Positions 9,085-18,619 are shown, numbered from the stretch's first letter. The stretch is DNA of 64,000 nt from Actinopolymorpha alba DSM 45243 (GCF_000373925.1 NZ_KB892769.1:1-64000), one strand, 5' to 3'. The notes: generated from the letters alone by a model not told the origin. Numbers and translations: made by a program.

Positions 9085-9990
9085 CTACCCGCGAGGTCGG
9101 TCGCGCCGGCGGCGTAGGACGTGGCGACGCAGGCCCGCGATCGGGAAGACCACCCCGGCCGCCGCGAGCACCGGCACGGCTCCCGTGGCCGCACCGGACA
9201 CAGGACCGATGATCTGACTGGCCAGGCCCGCCTCGGCGTATGCGGCCGGGCGGTTGAGAAGCGCCATCCGGTCGAGCGGCCACACCACCACGAAAGCACG
9301 ACCCAACACGTGGTCGGTCGGGATGGTGCCGCCACCTGGGTCACCGAGATGGGAGCGGGAGTCTGCGGACGCCGAGCGGTGGTCACCCATCACCCAGACT
9401 CGATCGGGTGCGACCTTGATGTCGAACGGCGTCAGCGACGGCGCGTCACCGGCGTAGAGGTAGGTCGACTCCTCCAGCGGCTTGCCGTTGACCGTGATGC
9501 GGTCCTGCTTGTCGCAGCACACCACACGATCGCCAGGCAGGCCGATGACCCGCTTGATGAAGTCCTTCTCGCCGACCGTGGTGAACCCGAACAGCTCGCC
9601 GACCTGCTGGAGGAAGCGCTGGGGGGCGCCCTCCGGCTCGGGGATGGTGACTTCGCTCTCCCAGGAGTCCGCGCCGTTGAACACGATCACGTCTCCGCGC
9701 TCGATCTCACCGAGCCGGTAGGAGAGCTTGTTGACCAGGACGCGATCCCCCGGGACGAGGGTGTTCTCCATCGACTCCGACGGGATGTAGAACGCCTGGA
9801 TCAGGAACGTCTTGATGAGGAGCGCCAACCCCAGCGCGAGGATGACGAGAACCGGCAACTCCCGCCAGAACGAGCGTTCCTTGCCAGATCGCCGGGCAGA
9901 GTCGTCCTTGCCGGACTCATCGTTCGACCCCAACGTCGGCGTCCTCTCCGAGACTGTCTCGCGATTAGTCGCGATCTCCCGCTCGTCCAC
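9085..9990 (-). CDS. lepB: Signal peptidase I
   Basis: A 301-residue membrane serine protease that removes signal peptides of exported proteins. A polar N-terminus of about 45 residues is followed by a membrane segment (LPVLVILALGLALLIKTFLI), then the catalytic serine in YIPSESMENTL (near 72), the general-base lysine in FIKRVIGLPGD (near 144) and the MGDHRSASADSR box. A second hydrophobic segment near residue 270 suggests a C-terminal anchor, common in actinobacterial forms. The start is GTG. It lies between rplS and rnhB, its usual place. Confidence 0.95.
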   Translation of the reverse strand: MDEREIATNRETVSERTPTLGSNDESGKDDSARRSGKERSFWRELPVLVILALGLALLIKTFLIQAFYIPSESMENTLVPGDRVLVNKLSYRLGEIERGDVIVFNGADSWESEVTIPEPEGAPQRFLQQVGELFGFTTVGEKDFIKRVIGLPGDRVVCCDKQDRITVNGKPLEESTYLYAGDAPSLTPFDIKVAPDRVWVMGDHRSASADSRSHLGDPGGGTIPTDHVLGRAFVVVWPLDRMALLNRPAAYAEAGLASQIIGPVSGAATGAVPVLAAAGVVFPIAGLRRHVLRRRRDRPRG

Positions 9991-10013
9991 CTGATCGAGC
10001 CTAGCGGGCAGGG

Positions 10014-10373
10014 TCAGCGCGCGGGCGTGGACTCGCGCTTCTCCTTGATCTTGGCGGCCTTACCGCGCAGACCGCGGACGTAGTAGAGCTTGGCGCGCCG
10101 GACGTCACCGCGGGTGGCGACCTCGATCTTCTCGATCACCGGGGTGTGCAGGGGGAAGGTCCGCTCGACGCCGACGCCGAAGCTGACCTTGCGGACGGTG
10201 AACGTTTCCTTGATCCCGGAGCCGGAACGCCGGATGCAGACACCCTGGAACACCTGGACCCGGGTGCGGTTGCCCTCGACGACCTTCACATGCACCTTGA
10301 GGGTGTCGCCTGCCTGGAACCCCGGAACGTCGGAACGCAGGGAAGCGGCATCGACGGCATCGAGCGAAGTCAT
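10014..10373 (-). CDS. rplS: 50S ribosomal protein L19
   Basis: A 119-residue L19, at the 30S-50S interface. Family motifs are [56 protein letters not shown] and [15 protein letters not shown]. The ATG at 10373 ([13 protein letters not shown]) has GGAGAG seven bases upstream and matches the family N-terminus; seven extra upstream residues are not expected. About 200 bp of untranslated DNA separate it from trmD, and may hold its own promoter. Confidence 0.97.
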   Translation of the reverse strand: MTSLDAVDAASLRSDVPGFQAGDTLKVHVKVVEGNRTRVQVFQGVCIRRSGSGIKETFTVRKVSFGVGVERTFPLHTPVIEKIEVATRGDVRRAKLYYVRGLRGKAAKIKEKRESTPAR

Positions 10374-10571
10374 GATCTCTCCTCGTGGTGCCACAGGTCA
10401 CCACTGGTAGCAGTGGGCAACTCGTCACGCTTGCCGGGCAGACCATCGAACCCGGGCATTCCCCCTATGGCAGGAATGCGGCTGGCGGTGATCCGCACAG
10501 CATCAGCGCCCAAGTGTGACATACGAACACGGGAACCCGGACATCGGCCGCCACGGTCGACCCGCGGGACC
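10374..10571 (-). other. Gap between trmD and rplS with a small hairpin
   Basis: A 198-bp gap in an otherwise tight operon. GCATTCC (10456-10462) can pair with GGAATGC (10473-10479) across a 10-nt loop. This could be a terminator for trmD or an rplS leader structure; sequence alone does not decide. Confidence 0.3.
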
Positions 10572-11330
10572 TCACCCCTGATCAGACCAGCCCTCAGCGC
10601 CCAGCACCTCGCGGTCATGGGCGTCCAACGCCTCCGCGAGAAGTCGTCGCAGCAGGTCGGGCCGCCGACGAATCGTCCGCCGGAGCGCCTCGTCCCGGCG
10701 CCAGCGCGCGATCTGGCCGTGGTGGCCTGACAGAAGGACCGGGGGTACGTCGAGATCCCGCCAGTTCGACGGTTTCGTGTAGACGGGGTACTCCAGGAGG
10801 CCGGCACTGTGGGACTCCTCGACCAGCGACTCGGGATTGCCGAGTACGCCAGGAAGCAGCCGGGCCACCGCCTCGACGATCACCAGGACCGCCACCTCGC
10901 CGCCGGCGAGTACGTAGTCACCGATGGACACCTCGTCGACCCGCATCCGGCGGGCGGCGTACTCGACGACCCGGTGGTCGATCCCTTCGTACCGGCCGCA
11001 GGCGAACACCAGCCAGGGTTCGGCGGCAAGTTCCTCCGCGAGGCCCTGCGTGAAGGGTGTGCCCGCGGGCGTGGGAACGACAAGGCGGGGTTGCGGGCCC
11101 TCCTCGGGCGCCAGCGCGTCCAAAGCCTCACCCCAGGGCTCGGGCCGCATCACCATCCCGGCGCCGCCGCCGTACGGCGTGTCGTCGACGGTGCGGTGCC
11201 GGTCGTGCGTCCAGGTGCGCAGGTCGTGGACCCGCAGGTCGAGCGTGCTTGCCTCGACCGCCTTCCCGACCAGGGAGAGCCGGAGCGGCGCGAGATAGTC
11301 GGGAAAGATCGAGATGACGTCCAGCCTCAC
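10572..11330 (-). CDS. trmD: tRNA (guanine-N1)-methyltransferase TrmD
   Basis: A 252-residue SPOUT enzyme that methylates G37 of tRNAs. The trefoil-knot SAM site is clear: [20 protein letters not shown] and [20 protein letters not shown] (near residues 110-145). The N-terminus [13 protein letters not shown] and the [16 protein letters not shown] loop are diagnostic. The start is GTG and overlaps the end of rimM by four bases (GTGA), indicating coupling. The C-terminal [18 protein letters not shown] binds tRNA in homologues. Confidence 0.97.
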   Translation of the reverse strand: MRLDVISIFPDYLAPLRLSLVGKAVEASTLDLRVHDLRTWTHDRHRTVDDTPYGGGAGMVMRPEPWGEALDALAPEEGPQPRLVVPTPAGTPFTQGLAEELAAEPWLVFACGRYEGIDHRVVEYAARRMRVDEVSIGDYVLAGGEVAVLVIVEAVARLLPGVLGNPESLVEESHSAGLLEYPVYTKPSNWRDLDVPPVLLSGHHGQIARWRRDEALRRTIRRRPDLLRRLLAEALDAHDREVLGAEGWSDQG

Positions 11331-11842
11331 GTGGCGCCACCCTCGGACTCGAGGAGGCCGGGCGGTGGGTTGATGACGAGCCGCCGCCCGTCGAGATCAA
11401 CCTCCGGAACCACCGCCGCGACGAACGGGACGAGGATCTCCTCACCGCTCTCGGCGCGGACCGCCAGCACCTCCTGCATCGGGAGGTGCAGCACCTCGGC
11501 GACGGCACCGACCGGTGCGCCCGAGACGGTTTCGACCGCGAGCCCGACCAACTGGTGGTCGTAGAACTCGTCCGGATCTTCGGGCCGCTCGTCGTCTGGA
11601 ACGTCGACCACCAGAAAGACACCGCGGATGCCTTCGGCAGCGGCACGGTCCGCGATCCCCTCGAACCTCACGAGGAGGCGGGCGCCGTGCCAGTGGGTGG
11701 ACTCGATCGTCAACGTCCCCGCGTCAGTGGCGAACTCCGCCCCGGGGGCGAGCCGCTCATCGGGCGCGTCGGTGCGTACGTCGACCGTGACCTCGCCACG
11801 AAGGCCGTGCGCGCGGCCGACTTTGCCAACGATCAACTCCAT
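11327..11842 (-). CDS. rimM: Ribosome maturation factor RimM
   Basis: A 171-residue 16S processing factor that helps assemble the 30S head, binding S19. The N-terminal beta-barrel has [18 protein letters not shown]; the C-terminal PRC-barrel has [18 protein letters not shown] and [18 protein letters not shown]. It lies between the KH protein and trmD, its normal place. Confidence 0.95.
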   Translation of the reverse strand: MELIVGKVGRAHGLRGEVTVDVRTDAPDERLAPGAEFATDAGTLTIESTHWHGARLLVRFEGIADRAAAEGIRGVFLVVDVPDDERPEDPDEFYDHQLVGLAVETVSGAPVGAVAEVLHLPMQEVLAVRAESGEEILVPFVAAVVPEVDLDGRRLVINPPPGLLESEGGAT

Positions 11843-11928
11843 CGAGGCCAGCCTCCGCAGTGTAGTTCCGGCCCTGCACGCATCACGTCGATCCAGGACG
11901 CCCTCGACCGGACGACGTCGCCGATGGA

Positions 11929-12177
11929 TCAGCGACCGGATCGGCCGCGGGCCTCGACGAAGTCGATGCGGGGGCTGCGGCCGTTGTCGAGGGCGCCAAT
12001 GACAGTACGGATCGCGTGGGCGGTGCGACCCCGACGTCCGATCACTCGACCGAAGTCGTCGGGGTGCACGCGTACTTCGTACGTCCGACCGCGCCGAAGC
12101 TCCCGGGTCGTCACCCGGACATCATCCGGGTGCGCGACGATGCCGCGAACCACATGCTCCAAAGCCTCGGCGAACAT
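11929..12177 (-). CDS. khpA: KH-domain RNA-binding protein KhpA
   Basis: An 82-residue single KH-domain protein. The GxxG loop is in GRVIGRRGRTAHAIRTVI; the N-terminus FAEALEHVVRGIVAHPDDV is the family signature. A GTG sits directly before the ATG (12180), so either may be used; ATG is chosen. It starts 3 bases after rpsP. Homologues form a complex with KhpB/Jag and bind many RNAs. Confidence 0.92.
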   Translation of the reverse strand: MFAEALEHVVRGIVAHPDDVRVTTRELRRGRTYEVRVHPDDFGRVIGRRGRTAHAIRTVIGALDNGRSPRIDFVEARGRSGR

Positions 12178-12180
12178 CAC

Positions 12181-12669
12181 TCAGCCCTCGCCCTGCGCCG
12201 CGTCCGCGGTCTCGGCGGCGTCCTTGGACTCCGCCTGCTCCGCGCCCTTCTCATCCGCGGCCGGCTTCTCCTCGGCCTTGGGCTTGCGGGACTTCTTCTG
12301 GCTGACAGCCTCGCTCTGGGGCCCGGAGTGCGCGTCACGCAGCGCCTCGTCATAGAGGGCGCGCTTCTCGGCCTTCGGGGCGAGCACCCGCAGCGGCTCG
12401 GCGGGAGCCGGCTCGCCCTTGAACTTCTGCCAGTCGCCGGTGCGCTTCAGGATGGCGACGACGGGCTCGGTGGGCTGCGCCCCCACGGACAGCCAGTGCT
12501 GCACGCGCTCGGAGTTGACCTCGATGAAGCTCGGGTCACTCTTGGGGTGGTACTTACCGATCTGCTCGATCGTCTTACCGTCGCGCTTGGTCCGAGAGTC
12601 AGCGACGACGATCCGGTAGTGGGGCGCACGGATCTTGCCCATGCGCTTCAGCCTGATCTTGACGGCCAC
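12181..12669 (-). CDS. rpsP: 30S ribosomal protein S16
   Basis: A 162-residue S16. The conserved core is the first 80 residues ([40 protein letters not shown]). The start is GTG at 12669; an upstream in-frame extension is not coding. A long Lys/Glu/Ala-rich tail of about 80 residues follows, a usual trait of actinobacterial S16. It heads the rpsP-khpA-rimM-trmD run. Confidence 0.96.
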   Translation of the reverse strand: MAVKIRLKRMGKIRAPHYRIVVADSRTKRDGKTIEQIGKYHPKSDPSFIEVNSERVQHWLSVGAQPTEPVVAILKRTGDWQKFKGEPAPAEPLRVLAPKAEKRALYDEALRDAHSGPQSEAVSQKKSRKPKAEEKPAADEKGAEQAESKDAAETADAAQGEG

Positions 12670-12879
12670 GGGTGTGGTGTCTCCCTTGGTGAATGCTCTG
12701 TGGCATGAGGGGTGAGCTGACGCACGCCACGTGGGGAGCGGCGCCGACATCTCGCAGGGACCCGACCGGCCACGGGTGAGAGGGCTCGCGACCGGCGGAC
12801 TCGGTCGACCATTCTGCCAGACGTCACGCCGATGTTTCGCACACGGTGTGGACCCGTCACCCGGTCAGCCGCCGGAGGC

Positions 12880-14130
12880 TCACCCGGTGGCTGACGCGGA
12901 GGCTGACCCGGAGGCGGCGCGGCGGACGAAGCCGGCCAGGTCAGCGCTCTGCTGGAGCCGGCTCGGCTCGTGGACGTACATCATGTGACCTGCGTGGTAA
13001 TTGCACATCTCGATGTTGGCGCGGAGTTCCGCCGGCAAGGAGAGGTGTGCCAGGGCGTGCTCGGCGGCGAAGTACGGCGTCGCGCCGTCGTAGTAGCCGC
13101 ATCCGACCTGGATCTGTAGGTGCGGGTTGTGCCGCATCGCCTCGGCGAGGGTCGGCGCGACGCTCACCTCCCGACCCTCGAACTCCTCGAAACTCCAGGG
13201 TCGGACCCGGTCGGTGAGGATTTCGTACGGCAGGTCGTTCTCGTACCCCAGATCAACCCGGACGTAGTGGTTGAGAGCCGCGGTGTACCGCCCGTGGATC
13301 GCGGCGTAACTCGGGTCGTAGGTGCCGTGCTCCCCGCCGTCGTCCGCCTCCAAACCGGTGAACCGCCCGTCGAGCCGCCCGACGGTGAGTCGCCGGTCGC
13401 GGAGCAACTCCCGGAAGAACCTCTGATGCTCGAGCCGCAGGTCGACCCGGTCGACGTACTCCTCTGACAGTCCGGTCACGCGGGCGAGCCGGCGCACTGT
13501 TTCGGCACGCTCCTCGGCCGGCATCCGGTCTCCCCGTGCCAGGGCGTAGGGGTAGTCCCGGTTGGCGAATTCCTCCGCTTCCCGGAGTACGTCGTCGAGC
13601 GGGCGGTCGCCGTGCCGGCCGTGATAATGGGCGATCGCGGCATAGGTCGGCAAGAACAACGGATGCGGCAGATCGTGCGTGTCGGCGAACCGGACCGTCC
13701 CCATGTCGAGCACCGACGAGATGAGCATGATGCCGTTGAGGTACAGGCCGTACCGCTGCTGGAGATGACCTGCCAGCGCCGCCGCGCGGAGCGTGCCGTA
13801 CGACTCCCCCGCCAGGAACTTCGGCGACATCCAGCGGCCGTTGCGTGAGGTCCACAGGCGGATGAGCTCGCCGACGGACTCGAGGTCACCCCGGAAACCG
13901 TGGTAGTCGGCGGGTTTGCCGTTCTGGACCACCCGGGAGTAACCGGTCGAAACCGGGTCGATGAACACCAGGTCGGAGTGTTCGAGCAGGCTCTCGGGGT
14001 TGGGGCCGAGCGCGTACGGCGGCGGAAGCAGCGCGCCCGCGTCCCCCATCAGCACCCGACGCGGCCCCATCAGGCCGAGGTGCAGCCACACGCTGGAAGA
14101 ACCCGGCCCGCCGTTGAACGCGAACGTCAC
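12880..14130 (-). CDS. S10 serine carboxypeptidase-like protein, main part
   Basis: 416 residues of a serine carboxypeptidase (peptidase S10). The oxyanion motif FNGGPGSSSVWLHLG opens the reading frame; the catalytic triad is Ser in LAGESYGTLRAAA, Asp in VGCGYYDGATPYF and His in NYHAGHMMYVHEPS. The frame starts exactly at the oxyanion motif, with a GTG overlapping the TGA of the upstream frame (GTGA), and normal family members have about 100 residues before this point. Those residues are present in the other frame. The two together span 1565 bp, one base short of a whole number of codons, so a single-base deletion (or sequencing error) in the CCCCGTGA stretch is the simplest explanation. Coupled translation of two parts cannot be excluded. 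Confidence 0.8.
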   Translation of the reverse strand: MTFAFNGGPGSSSVWLHLGLMGPRRVLMGDAGALLPPPYALGPNPESLLEHSDLVFIDPVSTGYSRVVQNGKPADYHGFRGDLESVGELIRLWTSRNGRWMSPKFLAGESYGTLRAAALAGHLQQRYGLYLNGIMLISSVLDMGTVRFADTHDLPHPLFLPTYAAIAHYHGRHGDRPLDDVLREAEEFANRDYPYALARGDRMPAEERAETVRRLARVTGLSEEYVDRVDLRLEHQRFFRELLRDRRLTVGRLDGRFTGLEADDGGEHGTYDPSYAAIHGRYTAALNHYVRVDLGYENDLPYEILTDRVRPWSFEEFEGREVSVAPTLAEAMRHNPHLQIQVGCGYYDGATPYFAAEHALAHLSLPAELRANIEMCNYHAGHMMYVHEPSRLQQSADLAGFVRRAASGSASASATG

Positions 14131-14444
14131 GGGGCGCGTCGCTGGAAGGCGGCCGTGACGAACAACTCGGCTCTGGCCTGGTGCCCGTCGAAGGCGCCGT
14201 CTGTGTGCACCTCCTCGCGGAGGACCACCCGCCCGGTCGTAGCCGTGTAGGCGAACTCGCCAACGGGCGTGGCCAACGTATGCCGGGTGGTGACGAGGTG
14301 GTCAGCCGGCGCTGGCGGCGTTGAGTTGGCGTTCCGGCCGCCGCCGTTCTGGGAGCCGGCGTTCGGGCTGCCGTTGTGGGGGCCGGCGTTGTGGGGGCTG
14401 TTGTCGTCGCTGCCGGATCCGTGCGGGTTTGGCGCTGTCGGCAT
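14127..14444 (-). pseudogene. N-terminal part of S10 peptidase, frameshifted
   Basis: 105 residues starting MPTAPNPHGSGS, a low-complexity Asn/Gly/Ser/Pro stretch, then VTTRHTLATPVGEFAYTATT and AELFVTAAFQRRAP before a stop. The pattern 'TRHxxxxxGxxxAYTATxG ... AELFVTAAF' is the usual start of bacterial S10 peptidases, directly preceding PVTFAFNGGPGSSS, which is found in the adjoining frame. One extra base before the GTGA would join the two. Confidence 0.65.
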
Positions 14445-14645
14445 GCTCCGAACCTGGCGCCGCGCCACCCACCCACCCACCCGCGGCCTGCCCTGATCAC
14501 ACTCTGGCCATCTTGATCTTCGCCACCGCCGCGCTCGCCTGCTGCCGGACCTCACGTGGCAGATGCCCACCTCACACGGCAAATTTCGAACCCTCATCGC
14601 GTACACCCAGGCCGCCCGGATATTGAGATCACGGCGTCGGCGAGG

Positions 14646-15746
14646 TCAGCGGACGACAGCGCCCCGGAGCACGATCCGTGCCGGCGCCGCGAGAACGCCG
14701 AGGTTGTCGAGCGGGTTGTCGGCGTACACCACGAAGTCGGCTGGTGCGCCCTCGTGCAGACCCGCGTTGAGCCCGAGCCACTCGCGCGCCCGCCACGACC
14801 CCGCACCGAGCGCGTCGTACGCCGACAACCCCACGCGCTCATGGAGCATCCGGATCTCGGTCGCGATCAGGCCGTGTGGCAGCACTCCACCCGCGTCGGT
14901 GCCGGCGTAGATCGGCACCCCCGCGGCGTACGCCGCACGCAGCGTCTCGTCGACCCGGCCATACAGCTCCCGCATGTGGACCGCGTACGCCGGGAACTTC
15001 GGCTCGCCCTGGTCGGCGTACCGCGGGAAGTTGTCCACCTGCCGCCGGGTCGGAACCAGCGCGACCTGGCGCTCCGCCATGATCGCGACCAGCTCGGGTG
15101 AGAGTCCGGTGCCGTGTTCGAGGCAGTCGATGCCCGCCGCCAGCAGGTCGGGCAGCGCCTCCTCGCCAAAGACGTGGGCCGTCACCCGGGCGCCGAGTTC
15201 GTGCGCCTTCGCGATCGCCGCGGCGAGCGCGTCACCTGGCCAGCAGGGCGTGAGGTCACCGGCGTCCCGGTCGATCCAGTCGCCGACCAGCTTGACCCAC
15301 CCGTCACCCCGGCGCGTCTGGTCGGCCACGGTGTCGACGAGTTCGTGCGGCTCGATCTCGACGCCGTAGTTACGGATATAGCGCTTGGAACGAGCGACGT
15401 GCCGGCCGGCCCGGATGATGTGGGGAAGATCCGCACGGTCGTCGATCCAGCGGGTGTCGGCGGCGCTGCCGGCGTCCCGGATGAGCAGGGTGCCGGCGTC
15501 CCGGTCGGCGAGCGCCTGCTCCTCCTGCACAGCGGGCGGGACCGCGCCGTCGGCGTCGAGGCCGACGTGGCAGTGCGCGTCGACAAGGCCGGGAACGACG
15601 TACCCCACGGCGACCGTCTCCGCCCCGGCGACGCGCTCGTAGGTGACCCGCCCGTCGACGACGTACAGGTCCCGATGGTCACCCTCAGGCAACACCACGC
15701 CGCGGACGTGCAGGGGCGCCGGCCCAGGCGCTCCTGCCGCGCTCAC
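14646..15746 (-). CDS. Amidohydrolase-family protein
   Basis: A 366-residue metal-dependent amidohydrolase of the imidazolonepropionase/prolidase-like group. Metal ligands are HxH in GLVDAHCHVGL (near 58-60), the lysine in GWVKLVGDW, His in ARVTAHVFGEE and CLEHGTG, and Asp in YAGTDAGGVLPHG. The start is GTG overlapping the ffh stop as GTGA. No signal peptide, so cytosolic. The substrate is unknown; it may hydrolyse a cyclic amide or dipeptide. Confidence 0.85.
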   Translation of the reverse strand: MSAAGAPGPAPLHVRGVVLPEGDHRDLYVVDGRVTYERVAGAETVAVGYVVPGLVDAHCHVGLDADGAVPPAVQEEQALADRDAGTLLIRDAGSAADTRWIDDRADLPHIIRAGRHVARSKRYIRNYGVEIEPHELVDTVADQTRRGDGWVKLVGDWIDRDAGDLTPCWPGDALAAAIAKAHELGARVTAHVFGEEALPDLLAAGIDCLEHGTGLSPELVAIMAERQVALVPTRRQVDNFPRYADQGEPKFPAYAVHMRELYGRVDETLRAAYAAGVPIYAGTDAGGVLPHGLIATEIRMLHERVGLSAYDALGAGSWRAREWLGLNAGLHEGAPADFVVYADNPLDNLGVLAAPARIVLRGAVVR

Positions 15747-17335
15747 TTCCCGTCTTTCGGCAGGAGGTCGCGGAACTCCTTCGGCAGCTCGAACCCCTCG
15801 GGCACGTCGGCCTGGCCCTTGAGCAGATCAGGCAGGTCGCCACCGCCGAACGCCTCGGGGACGGCGGACTCGCTCCCGTCTGCGGACTGAGCGGTCACGG
15901 CGTCCTGGCGGGCCCGCTTGGCGGGATTGCCCGAACGGCCGGCCTTCTGTTTCTTGCCCCCGCGGCCCTTCTTGCCCTTACGGCCACCAATGGCACCCAT
16001 GCCCGGGATTCCAGGCATTCCGGGGATCCCCTTGCCCTGGCTGAGCTGGCTCATCATCTTGCGGGCTTCGAGGAAACGCTCGACGAGCAGGTTGACGTCG
16101 GTGACCGTGGCGCCCGAGCCGTTCGCGATCCGCGACCGACGCGAACCGTTGATGATCTTCGGGTCGTCCCGCTCGGACGGCGTCATCGAGCGGATGATCG
16201 CCTCGACCCGGTCGAGTTCGCGGTCGTCGAGTTGGTCGACCTGGTTGCGGATGTCACCAAGCCCCGGGAGCATCCCGAGGATCTTCGACAGCGACCCCAT
16301 CTTGCGGACCGCCTGCATCTGCGCGAGGAAGTCCTCCAGGGTGAAGCCGCGCTCGGTCTTGAGCTTCTCGGCGACCCTGGCCGCCTGGTCTTCGTCGAAC
16401 GCCTTCTCGGCCTGCTCGATGAGCGTGAGCACGTCGCCCATGCCGAGGATCCGGGACGCCATCCGGTCGGGGTGGAAGACGTCGAAGTCCTCGAGCTTCT
16501 CGCCGTTGGAGGCGAACATCACCGGTCGGCCGGTGACGTGCCGGACCGACAGCGCCGCACCACCGCGGGCGTCGCCGTCGAGCTTGGACAGGACGACACC
16601 GTCGAAGCCCACGCCGTCGCGGAACGCCTCCGCCGTGGTCACCGCGTCCTGACCGATCATTGCGTCGACCACGAAGAGGATCTCGTCAGGCTTCACGGCG
16701 TCGCGGATGTCGGCGGCCTGCCGCATCATGTCGGCGTCAATACCGAGCCGGCCGGCCGTGTCGACGATGACGACGTCGTAGAGCTTGCTGCGCGCGTGCT
16801 CGATGCTGCGCCGCGAGACGTCCACCGGGTCGCCGACGCCAGTCCCCGGCTCGGGCGCGAACACCGCCACCCCGGCCTGCTCACCGACCACCTGGAGCTG
16901 CTGGACGGCGTTGGGGCGCTGCAGGTCGGCGGCGACGAGCAGAGGCTGGTGACCCTGCTCCTTCAGCCAGCGCCCGAGCTTGCCGGCCAGCGTGGTCTTA
17001 CCCGCACCCTGCAGACCGGCGAGCAGGATCACGGTCGGCGGCGTCTTGGCGAACCGCAGGCGCCGGGTGTCGCCGCCGAGGATCTTGATGAGCTCCTCGT
17101 TGACGATCTTGATGACCTGCTCGGCCGGGTTGAGCGCCTGGTGCACATCGGCGCCGCGAGCCCGCTCCTTGACCTGCCCGATGAAGTCACGCACCACCGG
17201 CAGGGCAACGTCGGCCTCCAGCAGCGCGATCCGGATCTCGCGGGCGGTGGTGTCGATGTCGGCGTCAGTGAGCCGACCCTTGCCGCGGAGTCGCTTGAAC
17301 GTTGCTTCGAGGCGGTCCTGAAGTGTGGCGAACAC
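15743..17335 (-). CDS. ffh: Signal recognition particle protein Ffh
   Basis: A 530-residue SRP54 GTPase that targets membrane proteins co-translationally. It has the N domain, G domain with P-loop GLQGAGKTTLAGKLGRW, DTAGRLGIDADMMRQ and LSKLDGDARGGAALS, then the Met-rich M domain (FTLEDFLAQMQAVRKMGSL, LPGLGDIRNQ) with Gly/Met/Pro-rich linker near 430. A C-terminal extension of about 70 residues follows. The start is GTG. Its receptor ftsY is at 33.9 kb in this window. Confidence 0.97.
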   Translation of the reverse strand: MFATLQDRLEATFKRLRGKGRLTDADIDTTAREIRIALLEADVALPVVRDFIGQVKERARGADVHQALNPAEQVIKIVNEELIKILGGDTRRLRFAKTPPTVILLAGLQGAGKTTLAGKLGRWLKEQGHQPLLVAADLQRPNAVQQLQVVGEQAGVAVFAPEPGTGVGDPVDVSRRSIEHARSKLYDVVIVDTAGRLGIDADMMRQAADIRDAVKPDEILFVVDAMIGQDAVTTAEAFRDGVGFDGVVLSKLDGDARGGAALSVRHVTGRPVMFASNGEKLEDFDVFHPDRMASRILGMGDVLTLIEQAEKAFDEDQAARVAEKLKTERGFTLEDFLAQMQAVRKMGSLSKILGMLPGLGDIRNQVDQLDDRELDRVEAIIRSMTPSERDDPKIINGSRRSRIANGSGATVTDVNLLVERFLEARKMMSQLSQGKGIPGMPGIPGMGAIGGRKGKKGRGGKKQKAGRSGNPAKRARQDAVTAQSADGSESAVPEAFGGGDLPDLLKGQADVPEGFELPKEFRDLLPKDGK

Positions 17336-17520
17336 GGTGGCAGTCTGGTCCTCGTTCGACGTGATGGGTCCTGGTCAGGGTATCCGCCTGACACCTGGGC
17401 GCGGACGCGCCGCCAGACGGTTTACGGAACGCAGCGTGCCAATTCTCCACGATGCATGCCGTATTGCGCGCGTCTCGTGGGCAATGATCACGTTAGCGTG
17501 GCCCTGCGCCCCTTCGCATA

Positions 17521-17536
17521 GTTACGTGGTCGTTAC
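17521..17536. promoter_or_regulatory. GlnR-box-like GTTAC direct repeat
   Basis: GTTAC-N6-GTTAC, 11-bp periodic, as in actinobacterial GlnR sites (gTnAC-n6 half-sites). It is 185 bp upstream of ffh and just downstream of the hypothetical gene, not in front of amtB, and only two half-sites fit. It is flanked by a direct repeat of CTTCGCAT. This is a suggestion only. Confidence 0.2.
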
Positions 17537-17614
17537 CCGCTTCGCATGGTGCGGAGCCAGGCGGGGCATGCGATGGCCACCATGGACGCGAGCAACCCTC
17601 GCACCCGCACAGGT

Positions 17615-18187
17615 TCAGTCCTCAGTGCCGACAGCATCGAGTGCATCCAGGTCGCCGCCACGCACCTTCAGGATGATCTCGGTGTACCTGTCTTCGCGCA
17701 CGGCCGTGACCAACTCCGGGTCCAGCCGGGGCCCCTCAGCGCCGCCATCCGCATCGCGACGCTGGGCCTCTTGGAGGTCTGCGGCCAGATCGGATCCCAC
17801 CCCGTTCTCAGCGATCGCGGCGTCGATCCGATCCTTGCGTTCGACCTGAGGCGGCTCCTTGGTCATCTCCCCGGTCAGTTGATCGTCGATCGCGGCGTTG
17901 AACGACGCGCGGACGGCTTCGGTGACGCGACCTGCCTCTTCGGGCTGTACGAGGTGATGCAACTCCTCCGACTCCTCACGGCCGTCCACCGTGACAACAA
18001 CCTCGGTGATCTCGCCGCCGGCCGCTTCCACGGCGTCGACCGCGCGTTCCAGACTGACACCGGTATCGACTCGCACCTGCCTAAGGTCCGCGGCACCCAG
18101 TTGCGCGAGTCCGCCCGCCACCAAGAGCACCGGGCCGCCGATACCACCACCCAGCCACGCAAGACGCTTCTTGAGCCGTCCATCCAT
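17615..18187 (-). CDS. Hypothetical protein with N-terminal membrane segment
   Basis: A 190-residue protein I do not recognise. The ATG at 18187 (MDGRLKKRLAWL) has AAGGGAG eight bases upstream and is followed by a basic segment and one hydrophobic stretch (LGGGIGGPVLLVAGGLAQLG), suggesting a membrane anchor or uncleaved signal. The remaining 160 residues are acidic, with likely alpha/beta content (VRVDTGVSLERAVDAVEAAG, TEVVVTVDGREESEELHH). Reading the frame further upstream to 18670 runs through palindromic repeats and is rejected. Confidence 0.55.
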   Translation of the reverse strand: MDGRLKKRLAWLGGGIGGPVLLVAGGLAQLGAADLRQVRVDTGVSLERAVDAVEAAGGEITEVVVTVDGREESEELHHLVQPEEAGRVTEAVRASFNAAIDDQLTGEMTKEPPQVERKDRIDAAIAENGVGSDLAADLQEAQRRDADGGAEGPRLDPELVTAVREDRYTEIILKVRGGDLDALDAVGTED

Positions 18188-18349
18188 GGACACTCTCCCT
18201 TGACTTCCTGCGCCTCGACGAGAACCCCCCGCAGGGCCATATCCGACGGAACGCCGCCTAGGTGCGAGGAGCATAGAGCAATTAGCTTGCCGTGCCCTGG
18301 CCCGAGCGGAGGCAGACGTGGGACTTGGCGACGATGTGGTGGCCGGGGC

Positions 18350-18421
18350 GCCCATGCTCGTTGAACCTTGAGCAGCTGCCCACTTTCGCGTGAGAACCGG
18401 GCATCTACTCGAGGTTCGACG
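18350..18421. repeat. Dispersed palindromic repeat family C, copy 1
   Basis: Begins GCCCATGCTCGTTGAACCT and resembles the element at 31537-31607 over its whole length, with TGCCCA and GGGCATCTACTC on opposite arms of an imperfect hairpin. Copy 2 has the better-formed stem. It lies between glnD and the hypothetical gene, both on the minus strand. Confidence 0.75.
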
Positions 18422-18472
18422 CAAGGCCCCCTCAGAGCTGCCCACGATATGAGACATGCCCTTTGGCCTGGT

Positions 18473-18524
18473 CGAGTTGTCATAGGTTTCTCGGTCTCTT
18501 AGCCGAGATTCCTCTGACAACTCG
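18473..18524. repeat. Inverted repeat, 22-bp arms
   Basis: Left arm 18473-18494 (starts CGAGTTGTCA, ends TCTCGG) and right arm 18503-18524 pair at 19 of 22 positions around an 8-nt loop. The words before it, CCCACGATATGAGAC (18440-18454), resemble the CCCACTATGCGAGAC flank of the family A element near 59.7 kb. Confidence 0.75.
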
Positions 18525-18550
18525 GGGTTGCCCGCTGGTTTCTCAGTATT

Positions 18551-18619
18551 CGGAACGATCGGGTGTACGCCATTCGAGACGGGCGCGACCGCACGCGGCA
18601 TCTCCTCGCGAAGCACGCT
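18551..18619. repeat. Dispersed repeat family E, copy 1 (69 bp)
   Basis: Matches 36107-36175 without gaps at about 58 of 69 positions by hand alignment (for example GGGTGTACG, CATTCGAGAC, CACGCGGCATCTCC, CGAAGCACGCT). In one minus-strand frame both copies read similarly (MPR..V..VSN.VHP.VP), so it may be a decayed coding fragment. Confidence 0.75.
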
